Positions 16,102 through 23,762 of a DNA stretch of 64,000 bases are shown piece after piece (position 1 is the first letter of the stretch; the number at the start of each line of letters is the position of its first letter). The notes under the pieces are model-generated. The model made no database searches. It was not told the origin of the DNA and saw only the letters and a list, made by a program, of their open reading frames with translations. The translations under genes and the position numbers were made by a program. Source of the DNA: Arthrobacter_E sp041360795 (lineage in GTDB: Bacteria > Actinomycetota > Actinomycetes > Actinomycetales > Micrococcaceae); the NCBI RefSeq assembly GCF_041360795.1, contig NZ_JBFUPW010000001.1, positions 248,001 through 312,000 of the forward strand. Reading direction: 5' to 3'.

Positions 16102-17787
16102 ATGGACTCCTACACCGCCGGGGACGCCAGCGTCCCGCTGCTGAACCGGACGATCGGCGACGACTTCGAAACCGTCGTCCAGCGTTTCCCCGAGCGGGAG
16201 GCACTCGTGGAGGCGGGACTTCCCGGCCATCCTCCGCGCCGGTGGACGTACCGCGAACTGAACGACGACGTCGACCTCCTGGCGCGTGCTCTCCTCGCCG
16301 TGGGCATCGGCGTGGGGGAGCGGGTGGGCATCTGGAGTGCCAATTGCGCCGAGTGGACCATCCTCCAGTACGCGACGGCCAAGATCGGCGCCATCCTGGT
16401 CAACGTCAATCCCGCGTACCGCACGCACGAGCTCGAATTCGTGGCCCGGCAGAACGGCATGCGGATGCTGGTCCTCGCCCCGGACGACCGGAACAGCGAC
16501 TACGTGGCCATGTCCCGCGCGGCCGTCGAGCACTGTCCCGAACTGCGAGAACTCGTCTTCCTGCCCGGCAATGCCGAGACCGATCCGCAGCTGAGCCTGC
16601 GGGAGGGGGTGCCCCAGAGCCCCGGGGAGTGGAGCTGGAGCGGGCTGCTCGAGGAGGCGGCCGTCGTCGTGCCGGAAGCGCTCGCGGAGCGGATGGCGGG
16701 ACTGGATCCGCACGATGCCATCAACATCCAGTACACGTCCGGCACCACGGGCTTCCCGAAGGGCGCCACCCTCACGCACCACAACATCCTCAACAACGGA
16801 CACCAGATCGGCGCCCTCCTGAAGTACACCGAGGAGGACAAGGTGGTCATCCCGGTGCCGTTCTACCACTGCTTCGGCATGGTGATCGGGAATCTGAACA
16901 TCTTCTCCTACGGGGGCACGGCGATCATCCCGTCGCGCTCGTTCAACCCGGCGGCCGCGCTGCGGGCGGTGCAGGAGTTCGGGGCGACGTCGCTCTATGG
17001 CGTGCCGACGATGTTCATCGCCGAGCTGGCGCTTCCCGACTTCGACTCGTACCGCCTCGAGACTCTGCGGACCGGGGTCATGGCGGGATCGCTGTGTCCC
17101 ATCGAGGTGATGAAGCGCGTGATCGGGGAGATGCACATGAAGGACGTGGCCATCTGTTACGGCATGACCGAGACCTCGCCCGTCTCGACCATGACCCGCG
17201 AAGGCGACACCCTGGCGCAGCGCACCGAGTCGGTGGGCCGGACGATGCCGCACTGCGAAAGCCGCATCATCGACCCGCTGAGTGGTGAGGTGGTGCCGCG
17301 GGGCGAGATCGGTGAGCTGTGCACCCGCGGCTACGTCGTGATGAAGGGCTACTGGGATCAGCCGGACAAGTCGGCCGAGGCCATCGACGCCGAGGGCTGG
17401 ATGCACACCGGGGACCTGGCCCGGATGGATCAGGACGGCTACGTGCTGGTGGAGGGCCGCATCAAGGACCTCGTGATCCGGGGCGGGGAGAACATCTATC
17501 CCCGGGAGATCGAGGAGTTCCTCTACCGGCATCCCGACGTTCAGGACGTCCAGGTGATCGGCGTCCCGGATGAGAAGTACGGCGAGGAACTCATGGCCTG
17601 CATCATTCTGAAGCCCGGGACGCCCGAGCTGACCGCGGAAGGGCTCCGTGAGTACTGCGCGGGACGCCTGGCGCATTACAAGATCCCGCGGTACCTCGAA
17701 CTGCGCGAGAGCTTCCCCATGACCGTCTCCGGCAAGATCCGGAAGGTGGAGATGCGGGAGGAAGCGGTGAAGAGGATGGGGCTGTAG
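16102..17787 (+). CDS. AMP-forming acyl-CoA synthetase
   Basis: 561 aa from ATG 16102 (GTG 16093 is possible). The ANL-superfamily P-loop YTSGTTGFPKG is near residue 211. Further motifs are YGMTETSP, the hinge YVLVEGRIKDLVIRGGENIYP, and the catalytic Lys in SGKIRK near the C-terminus. It activates a carboxylic acid, probably medium- to long-chain, to its CoA thioester via an acyl-adenylate. The sequence type resembles FadD proteins of actinobacteria. The substrate is not deducible from sequence. Confidence 0.88.
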   Translation: MDSYTAGDASVPLLNRTIGDDFETVVQRFPEREALVEAGLPGHPPRRWTYRELNDDVDLLARALLAVGIGVGERVGIWSANCAEWTILQYATAKIGAILVNVNPAYRTHELEFVARQNGMRMLVLAPDDRNSDYVAMSRAAVEHCPELRELVFLPGNAETDPQLSLREGVPQSPGEWSWSGLLEEAAVVVPEALAERMAGLDPHDAINIQYTSGTTGFPKGATLTHHNILNNGHQIGALLKYTEEDKVVIPVPFYHCFGMVIGNLNIFSYGGTAIIPSRSFNPAAALRAVQEFGATSLYGVPTMFIAELALPDFDSYRLETLRTGVMAGSLCPIEVMKRVIGEMHMKDVAICYGMTETSPVSTMTREGDTLAQRTESVGRTMPHCESRIIDPLSGEVVPRGEIGELCTRGYVVMKGYWDQPDKSAEAIDAEGWMHTGDLARMDQDGYVLVEGRIKDLVIRGGENIYPREIEEFLYRHPDVQDVQVIGVPDEKYGEELMACIILKPGTPELTAEGLREYCAGRLAHYKIPRYLELRESFPMTVSGKIRKVEMREEAVKRMGL

Positions 17788-17880
17788 GGCAGGGCGCGAT
17801 GGTTCCGGCGCCGTCCGGCCTGAGCGAGGCCGGGGCCGGTGCCCTGCGGCATCGCGGGCCGTGCGGGACCGGCGCGCGCT

Positions 17881-17900
17881 GCCGGGCGGCGTCGCCCGGC
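17881..17900 (-). terminator. Hairpin after the lipoprotein gene
   Basis: GCCGGGCG-GCGT-CGCCCGGC, a perfect 8-bp stem 1 nt past the lipoprotein stop. It has no U-tract, so function is uncertain. A second small hairpin (17815-17833) follows the acyl-CoA synthetase from the other side. Confidence 0.45.
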
Positions 17901-17901
17901 G

Positions 17902-18324
17902 TCAGGGGTGTTTCAGGACGTCGAAGCGGACCTCACCCTGGCAGATGGAGGTGATCCTGATCCGGTACCCCCAGAATTCCAGTTCGTCTCCGACCTTGGC
18001 TTCCTTGAAATCGAGATGCTGCCCGGGCGCGGGTTCCTCGACGTCGAAGGTGATGCTGGTGGTTGCTGGTGTGGTCGAAAGGTTCACCGTGTAGATCCCG
18101 CCGGAAGGGGTCTTCTCCGCACCTTCGGAGTGTTTCGGCAGGGCCGGAAACACCGCGTGGGCTGATTGACGGAGGGCGTACTCGCCCTGGGAGGTGCAGC
18201 TGGGGTTCTGGGCCATGGAGGTGCTGTCCTTCGGTTGAGGAGCGGGAGCGGCGGGGGACGCACAAGCCGCCGCCCCGAGGGCCAGGGTCGCGGCGAGGGC
18301 GGCCGAGGTGAGGATCCGTCTCAT
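17902..18324 (-). CDS. Lipoprotein paired with the WXG100/calpain protein
   Basis: 140 aa. It has a signal peptide with lipobox GAAAC, an Ala/Pro linker, then a compact domain with a predicted beta-sandwich pattern (GIYTVNLSTT, SITFDVEEPAPGQHLDF, DELEFWGYRIRITSI) and two cysteines. Its ATG overlaps the TGA of the upstream protease gene (ATGA), so the two are translationally coupled. Being anchored on the outer face of the membrane, it could be an immunity protein, inhibitor or accessory factor for that protease. This is inferred from position only; no family is recognised with confidence. Confidence 0.7.
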   Translation of the reverse strand: MRRILTSAALAATLALGAAACASPAAPAPQPKDSTSMAQNPSCTSQGEYALRQSAHAVFPALPKHSEGAEKTPSGGIYTVNLSTTPATTSITFDVEEPAPGQHLDFKEAKVGDELEFWGYRIRITSICQGEVRFDVLKHP

Positions 18325-19790
18325 CCGGTGATCACCGCATTCCCGAACATGGACTCGTACTCCTCTTTGCTGATGTGCAGGGGATCCAGCTGGGGTCCCC
18401 AGGGGTTCTGCAGCACGAGTTTTCCAGAGTCGTCCACACCTGTCACGAAGAACTCGTGGCCCGCCACGTATCCATCGGGGACGCCTGGAGGAGCCTCACC
18501 CTTCGTGCCGATGATGACCGGACGTCCCGCGTCGGCGGCCTTCCAGACATCCGAGGAATCATGCGTCTCGGTCAGCTTGCCATCGGTCAGGTACTTCATG
18601 GCATCCGTGCCGTAGTTGCCTTCGATGGCGCGATAGTGACCCGGCTCGTACCGTTGATCGGCCAGCTGACCTGGATTCACCGGGTCGCTCGCGTTGTCCT
18701 CGTTGTAGACCTGGGCGAGCGCTTTCTCCACATACATCGACCAGGTGCCGCCCGAATTCCCCTTGGCGCCCTGAGGATTGCCGTTCTCATCGGCCGGGAC
18801 GTCCTTGGTGACGGTGACCCAGCGTTCCTGGCCGCCGTCGTTCAGTTTCACCGAGACCGTGCCATTGCCATTGTCGGTGACATGATCGCGGGCCCAGTTC
18901 GGGTCCTGGCCGATCAGGGCGCCCAGCCCGGCCATGACGACGCAGTCGCCGTAGCCTCCCTGACGGATGTCGAGAGTGGACTGCGAGGTGGAGATGACGG
19001 GCCCCTTCGGGGTCATCCATCCCTTCGCGGCCTGGGGACCGCCGTCGGGATTGGCAGGATCGCCGGATGCGATGCCATCGGGCTGGGCCCACGGGATCTG
19101 AACCTTGATACGTTCCACCTGCTCGGGGGACGCCTTGGCGAGGAGCTGGTCCAAGACGGCCTGACGCTCGAAGGCGGTGGTGCCTCCCCAGTTGAAGACG
19201 CCCTTGCCGTCGGAGGCAAGACCGTTCCCCAGCTTCTTGAGCTCGTCATCGGACAGCGTGCCGAGGAGCTGGTTCAGTTGTGCCGGGGTCAGGCCCTCCA
19301 GGGCTTTGCGGAGGTCGTCGACGTCGGCATCGTTGCCCTTGAAGAAGTCGTCGGAGTCGGCGGCCGCATGGATCTTGTCCCGCAGTTCCTTGAGCTGGTC
19401 GTCGGAGAGGTCGGGCTTCCCGCGGTCGGGAAAGCGAGGGACCGAATGGTCCGGGCGGCCGTCAGTGACGTGGCCGGCGCCGTTTCCGGGGGCCGCCGCA
19501 GTGGTTCCCGACGGGGAGCCTGCGCGGCTGGCGGATTCCTGTTCGTCTGCATTCCGGAGGACGGCGCGTTCGGCATTTCCCAGCAGGGTGCGTGCCTCGG
19601 CCAGCGCTTTACGATGGATCGAGCCCCAGTCCGTCCTGAACTGCAAGCCGTCCGGACCGGTCCACTGCCGTGCCGCTTCGATGCTCTGGCTCAGAGTGGC
19701 GTCCAGGCGTGAGAGGGTATCGCGGGATGTCTTGATCCGTTGCCCGAGCTGCCGCAAGGCCGAGACATCGGCCCCGTAGAACGTCCCCAC
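18321..19790 (-). CDS. WXG100-like protein fused to calpain-like (C2) cysteine protease
   Basis: 489 aa from GTG 19790, which has GGAGG at 6-nt spacing; the longer frame to 19820 lacks one. Residues 1-90 are helical with Trp-Thr-Gly at 43-45 and begin GTFYGADVSALRQL, as in ESX/type VII WXG100 proteins. A polar linker and a helical middle region (about 125-235) follow. Residues about 265-489 resemble a calpain core: QGGYGDCVVMA (Cys283), TWSMYVEKALAQVY, AGHEFFVTGVDD (His445) and LQNPWG (Asn462), the Cys-His-Asn triad. It is probably exported by a type VII system and acts as a protease toxin or surface protease. No ESX machinery lies in the window. Confidence 0.8.
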   Translation of the reverse strand: MGTFYGADVSALRQLGQRIKTSRDTLSRLDATLSQSIEAARQWTGPDGLQFRTDWGSIHRKALAEARTLLGNAERAVLRNADEQESASRAGSPSGTTAAAPGNGAGHVTDGRPDHSVPRFPDRGKPDLSDDQLKELRDKIHAAADSDDFFKGNDADVDDLRKALEGLTPAQLNQLLGTLSDDELKKLGNGLASDGKGVFNWGGTTAFERQAVLDQLLAKASPEQVERIKVQIPWAQPDGIASGDPANPDGGPQAAKGWMTPKGPVISTSQSTLDIRQGGYGDCVVMAGLGALIGQDPNWARDHVTDNGNGTVSVKLNDGGQERWVTVTKDVPADENGNPQGAKGNSGGTWSMYVEKALAQVYNEDNASDPVNPGQLADQRYEPGHYRAIEGNYGTDAMKYLTDGKLTETHDSSDVWKAADAGRPVIIGTKGEAPPGVPDGYVAGHEFFVTGVDDSGKLVLQNPWGPQLDPLHISKEEYESMFGNAVITG

Positions 19791-19847
19791 GCGGTTCCTC
19801 CAGAGTTTGGTGTTATTCACACTCTAGCGGCGTGGAGGGGTGAAGTG

Positions 19848-19869
19848 ACATGGGCAGTGCTCCCCATGT
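19848..19869. promoter_or_regulatory. Inverted repeat upstream of the WXG100/calpain gene
   Basis: ACATGGG and CCCATGT with an 8-nt spacer lie about 60-80 nt upstream of the GTG start. A TAGAGT that could be a -10 lies between the repeat and the start. It is a candidate operator only. Confidence 0.3.
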
Positions 19870-19910
19870 GGACATGACGGCGTCCTTCCTGCCCTCCTCG
19901 AGTGGAGCGC

Positions 19911-20582
19911 TCAGACCGCCTCGGGATCCTCGACCAGAATGCCGGCCAGTTCGTGGAGTTCGTCTGCCTCCACGTTCGCCCCGAAGGCGGGATTCCCGGG
20001 CTCGAGGCGGGCGCCGGCGGCGAGCGGGGTCAGGACCACCGGGTCGAAGCCGAGGGCGTCGACCAGCGCGGCGACCGCGTCCAGATCCGATTCCAGGTCG
20101 CCTGCGACGGCGATCGCCTTTCGTCCGGGCGCACCGGCGGGCCGAGCGCCTTCGTCCAGGTCGTGGTAACCCATGTGGTTGAAGGCCTTCACGACACGGG
20201 ACTCCGGGAGGAAATCCTGCACGATCTCGCTCGTGGACGTGGCGGGGTTCCGCAGGTCCTCGCGCAGGCCGTCCGTCTCCCACCAGTAGTTCATGGCGTC
20301 GACCACCGGCTTGCCGCGGAGTTCCTCCACCGGGAGGCTTTGGTACTTGCCCAGGGGCAGGGCGAGAACGACCAGGTCCGCCTGCCGGGCCGCCTCCTCC
20401 GGACGCACCGCGACGGCGCCCGGGGCCAGGACGGCGGTGATGAGGGAGATCTTGGCGGGGTCGCCGGAACCCGAGATCAGCACCTTGTAGCCCGCCGCGA
20501 CGGCCAGGCGTGCCAGGACGGTGCCCACCTTTCCGGCGCCGAGGATGCCGAGGGTGAGGGGGTGCTCCTGCTGTGCCGTCAT
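19911..20582 (-). CDS. NADPH-dependent F420 reductase-like dehydrogenase
   Basis: 223 aa from ATG 20582, with GGAAGGCG upstream; 12 extra residues are possible from 20618 but would run through the operator. The N-terminal Rossmann motif is GILGAGKVGTVLAR, followed by DLVVLALPLG and VVDAMNYWW, typical of F420-dependent NADP oxidoreductase family proteins. It probably binds NADP(H); whether F420 is the partner is unknown. It is divergent from a MarR gene, with one palindromic operator 30-41 nt before its start. Confidence 0.8.
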   Translation of the reverse strand: MTAQQEHPLTLGILGAGKVGTVLARLAVAAGYKVLISGSGDPAKISLITAVLAPGAVAVRPEEAARQADLVVLALPLGKYQSLPVEELRGKPVVDAMNYWWETDGLREDLRNPATSTSEIVQDFLPESRVVKAFNHMGYHDLDEGARPAGAPGRKAIAVAGDLESDLDAVAALVDALGFDPVVLTPLAAGARLEPGNPAFGANVEADELHELAGILVEDPEAV

Positions 20583-20611
20583 GGCCGGACGCCTTCCGAT
20601 GGGCAAATGAA

Positions 20612-20651
20612 TTGACATGTCAATAGTCCGCTTCTACAGTTGACGTGTCAA
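20612..20651. promoter_or_regulatory. Two palindromic MarR-type operators
   Basis: TTGACATGTCAA (20612-20623) and TTGACGTGTCAA (20640-20651) differ at one base and are 28 nt apart centre to centre. They lie in the divergent region between the reductase-like gene and marR. Each contains a TTGAC that could be a -35, so binding would repress both directions. Confidence 0.75.
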
Positions 20652-20664
20652 CTCGGGAGGAATC

Positions 20665-21165
20665 ATGGCCCACGCACAGCACCACCCCGGATCCGCCAGG
20701 GATCGCCTGCCCACGCGGGAGGAACTGCGCATCTGGCGGAACTATCTGGAGACCGCTGAGGCCCTGCAGGCACGGCTCGCGGCGCGCTTTTTGAGCGAAA
20801 CCGCCCTGTCCGCGGGGGACTATCAGGTGCTCCTGGCGCTGAGCGAGGCGGAGCGGAACACCCTGCGCTCCTCTGAACTCGCGGAGCTGGTCGGCTGGGA
20901 GCGCAGCCGGCTGTCGCACCATCTGGGCCGGATGGAGAAACGTGAGCTCATCAGCAGGAACACCTGCACCGATGAGGCGCGGGGCATCGACGTGCGGGCC
21001 ACGGACCAGGGCCTCGAGACCTTCCGGGCGGCCTCCGTCCCCCATCTGAAAGCGGTGCATGAGCTGTTCCTCGAAGCCTTCACGCCCGAGGAGCTCGTGG
21101 ACGTCGACCGGGTGAGCCGCGCCCTGCGCCGGAACCTCGGCCTCGACCAGGGCGGACGGAAGTGA
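20665..21165 (+). CDS. MarR family transcriptional regulator
   Basis: 166 aa. A winged helix-turn-helix occupies about residues 55-125, with RSSELAELVGWERSRLSHHLGRMEKRELI followed by the wing (TDEARGIDVRATDQG). It is preceded by ACTCGGGAGGAATC, a strong ribosome site. It is divergent from the reductase-like gene and overlaps the flavoprotein gene by 4 nt, so it likely controls both through the twin palindromes at 20612-20651. Confidence 0.88.
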   Translation: MAHAQHHPGSARDRLPTREELRIWRNYLETAEALQARLAARFLSETALSAGDYQVLLALSEAERNTLRSSELAELVGWERSRLSHHLGRMEKRELISRNTCTDEARGIDVRATDQGLETFRAASVPHLKAVHELFLEAFTPEELVDVDRVSRALRRNLGLDQGGRK

Positions 21166-22292
21166 GCGGCGCCGCAGCGGGAGACGGCGTCCGGCGCGCC
21201 GCCGTCGTCGTCATCGGGGCGGGGCAGGCCGGTCTCTCCGCTGGTCACCACCTGCGGCGCAGCGGCTTCGTCAGCGCGCTCGCGGAGCCGGACGCGGAGC
21301 GCGGCTTCGTGATGCTCGACGCCGAGGAGCGGCCGGGCGGCGCGTGGCAGCACCGCTGGGCGTCGCTCACCATGGCGACCGTCAACAACATCTTCGACCT
21401 GCCCGGGCTCCGTCAGCCCGCGGTCGATCCGGGCACACCCAGCCGGACCGCCGTCCCGGAGTACTTCACCGCGTTCGAAGAGGCCGAGCATCTCCCGATC
21501 CTCCGGCCGGTCACGGTGCTTTCCGTGTCCCGGGCCGATGACGATCCGGACGGTGAGATCCTGGTCGACACGAGCGCCGGACGGTGGATCGCCCGTGCGG
21601 TGATCAACGCCAGCGGCACCTGGACCAACCCCGTGCTGCCTGACTATCCGGGGCGGGAGACGTTCCTGGGCCGACAGCTCCACACGAAGGACTACGTCTC
21701 CCTCGATGAATTCGCAGGGCACCGGGTGGCCGTGGTGGGCGGCGGGATCTCGGCCGTGCAGCAGCTGGAGGAGATCTCGCGGGTCGCCACGGTCCGTTGG
21801 TACACCCGGCGCGAACCGGTGTTCCGCGAGGCGGGATTCAGCCCGGAAGTCGAGGGGCGCGAGACCATTGAGAAGGTCACCGCCGATGCCGAGGCCGGCA
21901 ACCCGACCGGCAGCATCGTCTCCTACACGCAGCTCGCCTGGACGCCTTACGCTCGGGCGGCTAAAGCTCGCGGAGCGCTGGAACGACGGCCGATGTTCAC
22001 GGCCATCGAGCCCTATGGGGTGCGGGAAGCGGACGGCTCTTTCACGGGGGTGGACGTGATTCTCTGGGCCACCGGGTTCCGGCCGGCCCTGGGGCATCTG
22101 GAGCCGCTCGAGCTGCGCAATGAACGGGGTGGAATCGAGGTCCGGGGCACTCATGTGCTGGCCGAACCACGGGTGCACCTGATCGGTTTCGGACCTTCGC
22201 AGTCCACTGTCGGAGCCAACCGTGCGGGCCGGGACGCCGTGGCGGGAATCGTCCGGCTACTGGACCGCGAACGGGTCGCCGCCGGGGGCTGA
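21162..22292 (+). CDS. FAD/NAD(P)-binding flavoprotein monooxygenase-like
   Basis: 376 aa; the GTG overlaps the marR stop (GTGA). The N-terminal FAD motif is VVVIGAGQAGLSAGHHL and a second dinucleotide motif is VAVVGGGISAVQQL near residue 190. These features, with WATGFRPALGHL near the end, fit flavin-containing monooxygenase/YCzO-type proteins that oxygenate small soluble substrates. It is cotranscribed with marR, and together with the reductase-like gene it forms a redox detoxification locus; this grouping is inference. Confidence 0.82.
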   Translation: MSGAAAGDGVRRAAVVVIGAGQAGLSAGHHLRRSGFVSALAEPDAERGFVMLDAEERPGGAWQHRWASLTMATVNNIFDLPGLRQPAVDPGTPSRTAVPEYFTAFEEAEHLPILRPVTVLSVSRADDDPDGEILVDTSAGRWIARAVINASGTWTNPVLPDYPGRETFLGRQLHTKDYVSLDEFAGHRVAVVGGGISAVQQLEEISRVATVRWYTRREPVFREAGFSPEVEGRETIEKVTADAEAGNPTGSIVSYTQLAWTPYARAAKARGALERRPMFTAIEPYGVREADGSFTGVDVILWATGFRPALGHLEPLELRNERGGIEVRGTHVLAEPRVHLIGFGPSQSTVGANRAGRDAVAGIVRLLDRERVAAGG

Positions 22293-22355
22293 CTCCACTC
22301 CTCGGGAGGCGTAGCGTGGCGGGTGGGCAGGCTTTCAGCGAGGAGAGGAACCCGA

Positions 22356-22649
22356 ATGGCCGACGCGACACAGCCGGGACCACTGGACGTGACGTTCACC
22401 GCCACGCTCGTGACGAGTCCCGCCAAAGGCGGCTGGACCTATGTGCAGATGGACGGTTCGGCGGAGTTCTTCGGAACCCGTGGGCTGGTCAGGGTCACGG
22501 GAACCGTCGACGGGGAGCCGTTCGAAAGCTCCTTCATGGCCCTCGGCGACGGCACCCACAAGCTCCCGATCAGTGCGGCGCTGCGGCGACGGAGCGGCAA
22601 GACCACGGGCGACGAGGTGACGGTCCACCTGACCGAGCGGCGGGCCTGA
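22356..22649 (+). CDS. DUF1905 domain protein
   Basis: 97 aa from ATG 22356 with GAGGAGAGG upstream. It shows the DUF1905 beta-barrel pattern: FTATL, GGWTYVQM, FGTRGLVRVTGTVDGEPFESSFMALGDG, then HKLPISAALRR and EVTVHL. The domain's function is not known; it is often found with YdeI-like proteins. It is on the same strand as the flavoprotein gene, 63 nt downstream. Confidence 0.82.
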   Translation: MADATQPGPLDVTFTATLVTSPAKGGWTYVQMDGSAEFFGTRGLVRVTGTVDGEPFESSFMALGDGTHKLPISAALRRRSGKTTGDEVTVHLTERRA

Positions 22650-22669
22650 GGGCGTCCGGCTTCGAGGCC

Positions 22670-23677
22670 TCAGTGGCCTCGGTGATCCTGGATCGTCATC
22701 TTCGGTCCGAAACGCGGCGCCCGGACGCCGGCAGCGTAGAGCATCCGGACGATCCGTTGCCGCTGGCCTTCCCAGGGTGCGAGGAGACGCAGCATCCCGG
22801 CATCGTCGGTCCGTTCGCCGGTCAGCGCGAAGCCCACGAACTTGGCCAGGTGAAAATCGCCCACGGAGATGGAATCAGGGTCGGCGTGCGTGCGCTGGGT
22901 GACCTCGGCTGCGGTCCACACCCCGATGCCCGGGATGCTCTGGAGTCCCGCGGCGGCTTCGGTGGCGCTCTTCTCCGCCAGCCGTTCGAGGCCCGACGCC
23001 GAGCGCAGCGCTCGCAGGACCGTCGCCGACCGCTGGGGGCCGACCCCGGCGCGGTGCCACTCCCAGGACGGCACGCGCAGCCATTGAGCGGACGACGGCG
23101 CCACCATCAGCCCGGCGGGAGCCACCCGGCCGGAGCCCGGCGCCGGTGAGCCGAACCGGCGCACCAGATAGCGGTAGCCTCGGCGGGCCTCGAGTGTGGT
23201 GACTTTCTGCTCGAGAATCGTGGGCACGAGCGACTCGACCACCCGCCCCGTGGCAGGTGCCCGCAGGCCGGGGTTCCGGCGTCGTGCCTCTTGGACCAGA
23301 GGAGGCAGGGAGGTGTGGAAGGGGGCTGCGTCGAAGCTGGTCCAGTCGTCGGTGAGGCCGAGGAGAGCCGGCGCGGAGGCGATGGCGTGCGCCGCGCCGT
23401 CGCCCCAGGCCCGTGCCCGCAATTCGTCCCGGTGATGGGTGAGCAGGAGTGAGACGGTGCCCTCCGGGGTGCGGAATGCCATCCAGAGTCCACCCGGGTG
23501 GGGGGCGAAGGTGAGGTCGCCGTCGCCGCGTTGCAAGGGGAAGCAGGTGGCCGCGAGCGAGTAGTGTCCCGGCGCCTCCCAGACGCCTTCCGCGTCGGGC
23601 GACGCGGCGACCGGGACCGGGCGCGCAACGGCTTCCACGGCGCCGGAGGCACGGGAGACGGGAAGCACGGAGGTCAC
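22670..23677 (-). CDS. DNA-3-methyladenine glycosylase II-like (HhH-GPD)
   Basis: 335 aa. The C-terminal half has the helix-hairpin-helix LQSIPGIGVWTAAEV followed, about 20 residues on, by the catalytic Asp in SISVGDFHL. The N-terminal half resembles the beta domain of AlkA-like enzymes (HYSLAATCFPLQ). It removes alkylated bases from DNA. It is on the same strand as dnaE2, 85 nt downstream of its stop, so it may be read through from the SOS-controlled operon. Confidence 0.85.
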   Translation of the reverse strand: MTSVLPVSRASGAVEAVARPVPVAASPDAEGVWEAPGHYSLAATCFPLQRGDGDLTFAPHPGGLWMAFRTPEGTVSLLLTHHRDELRARAWGDGAAHAIASAPALLGLTDDWTSFDAAPFHTSLPPLVQEARRRNPGLRAPATGRVVESLVPTILEQKVTTLEARRGYRYLVRRFGSPAPGSGRVAPAGLMVAPSSAQWLRVPSWEWHRAGVGPQRSATVLRALRSASGLERLAEKSATEAAAGLQSIPGIGVWTAAEVTQRTHADPDSISVGDFHLAKFVGFALTGERTDDAGMLRLLAPWEGQRQRIVRMLYAAGVRAPRFGPKMTIQDHRGH

Positions 23678-23762
23678 TGCAGCATCATGTCACGGGACAC
23701 TGGACGCTTCCTTTCGCCGGGTCGTTTCATGGTGGTTCCTTTCATCGCCGCCGGGTGCGCGC

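Noticed and set aside
15922..17676. 584-aa open frame on the minus strand
   Set aside because: It lies opposite the acyl-CoA synthetase, whose catalytic motifs are complete; the frame has no recognisable domain.
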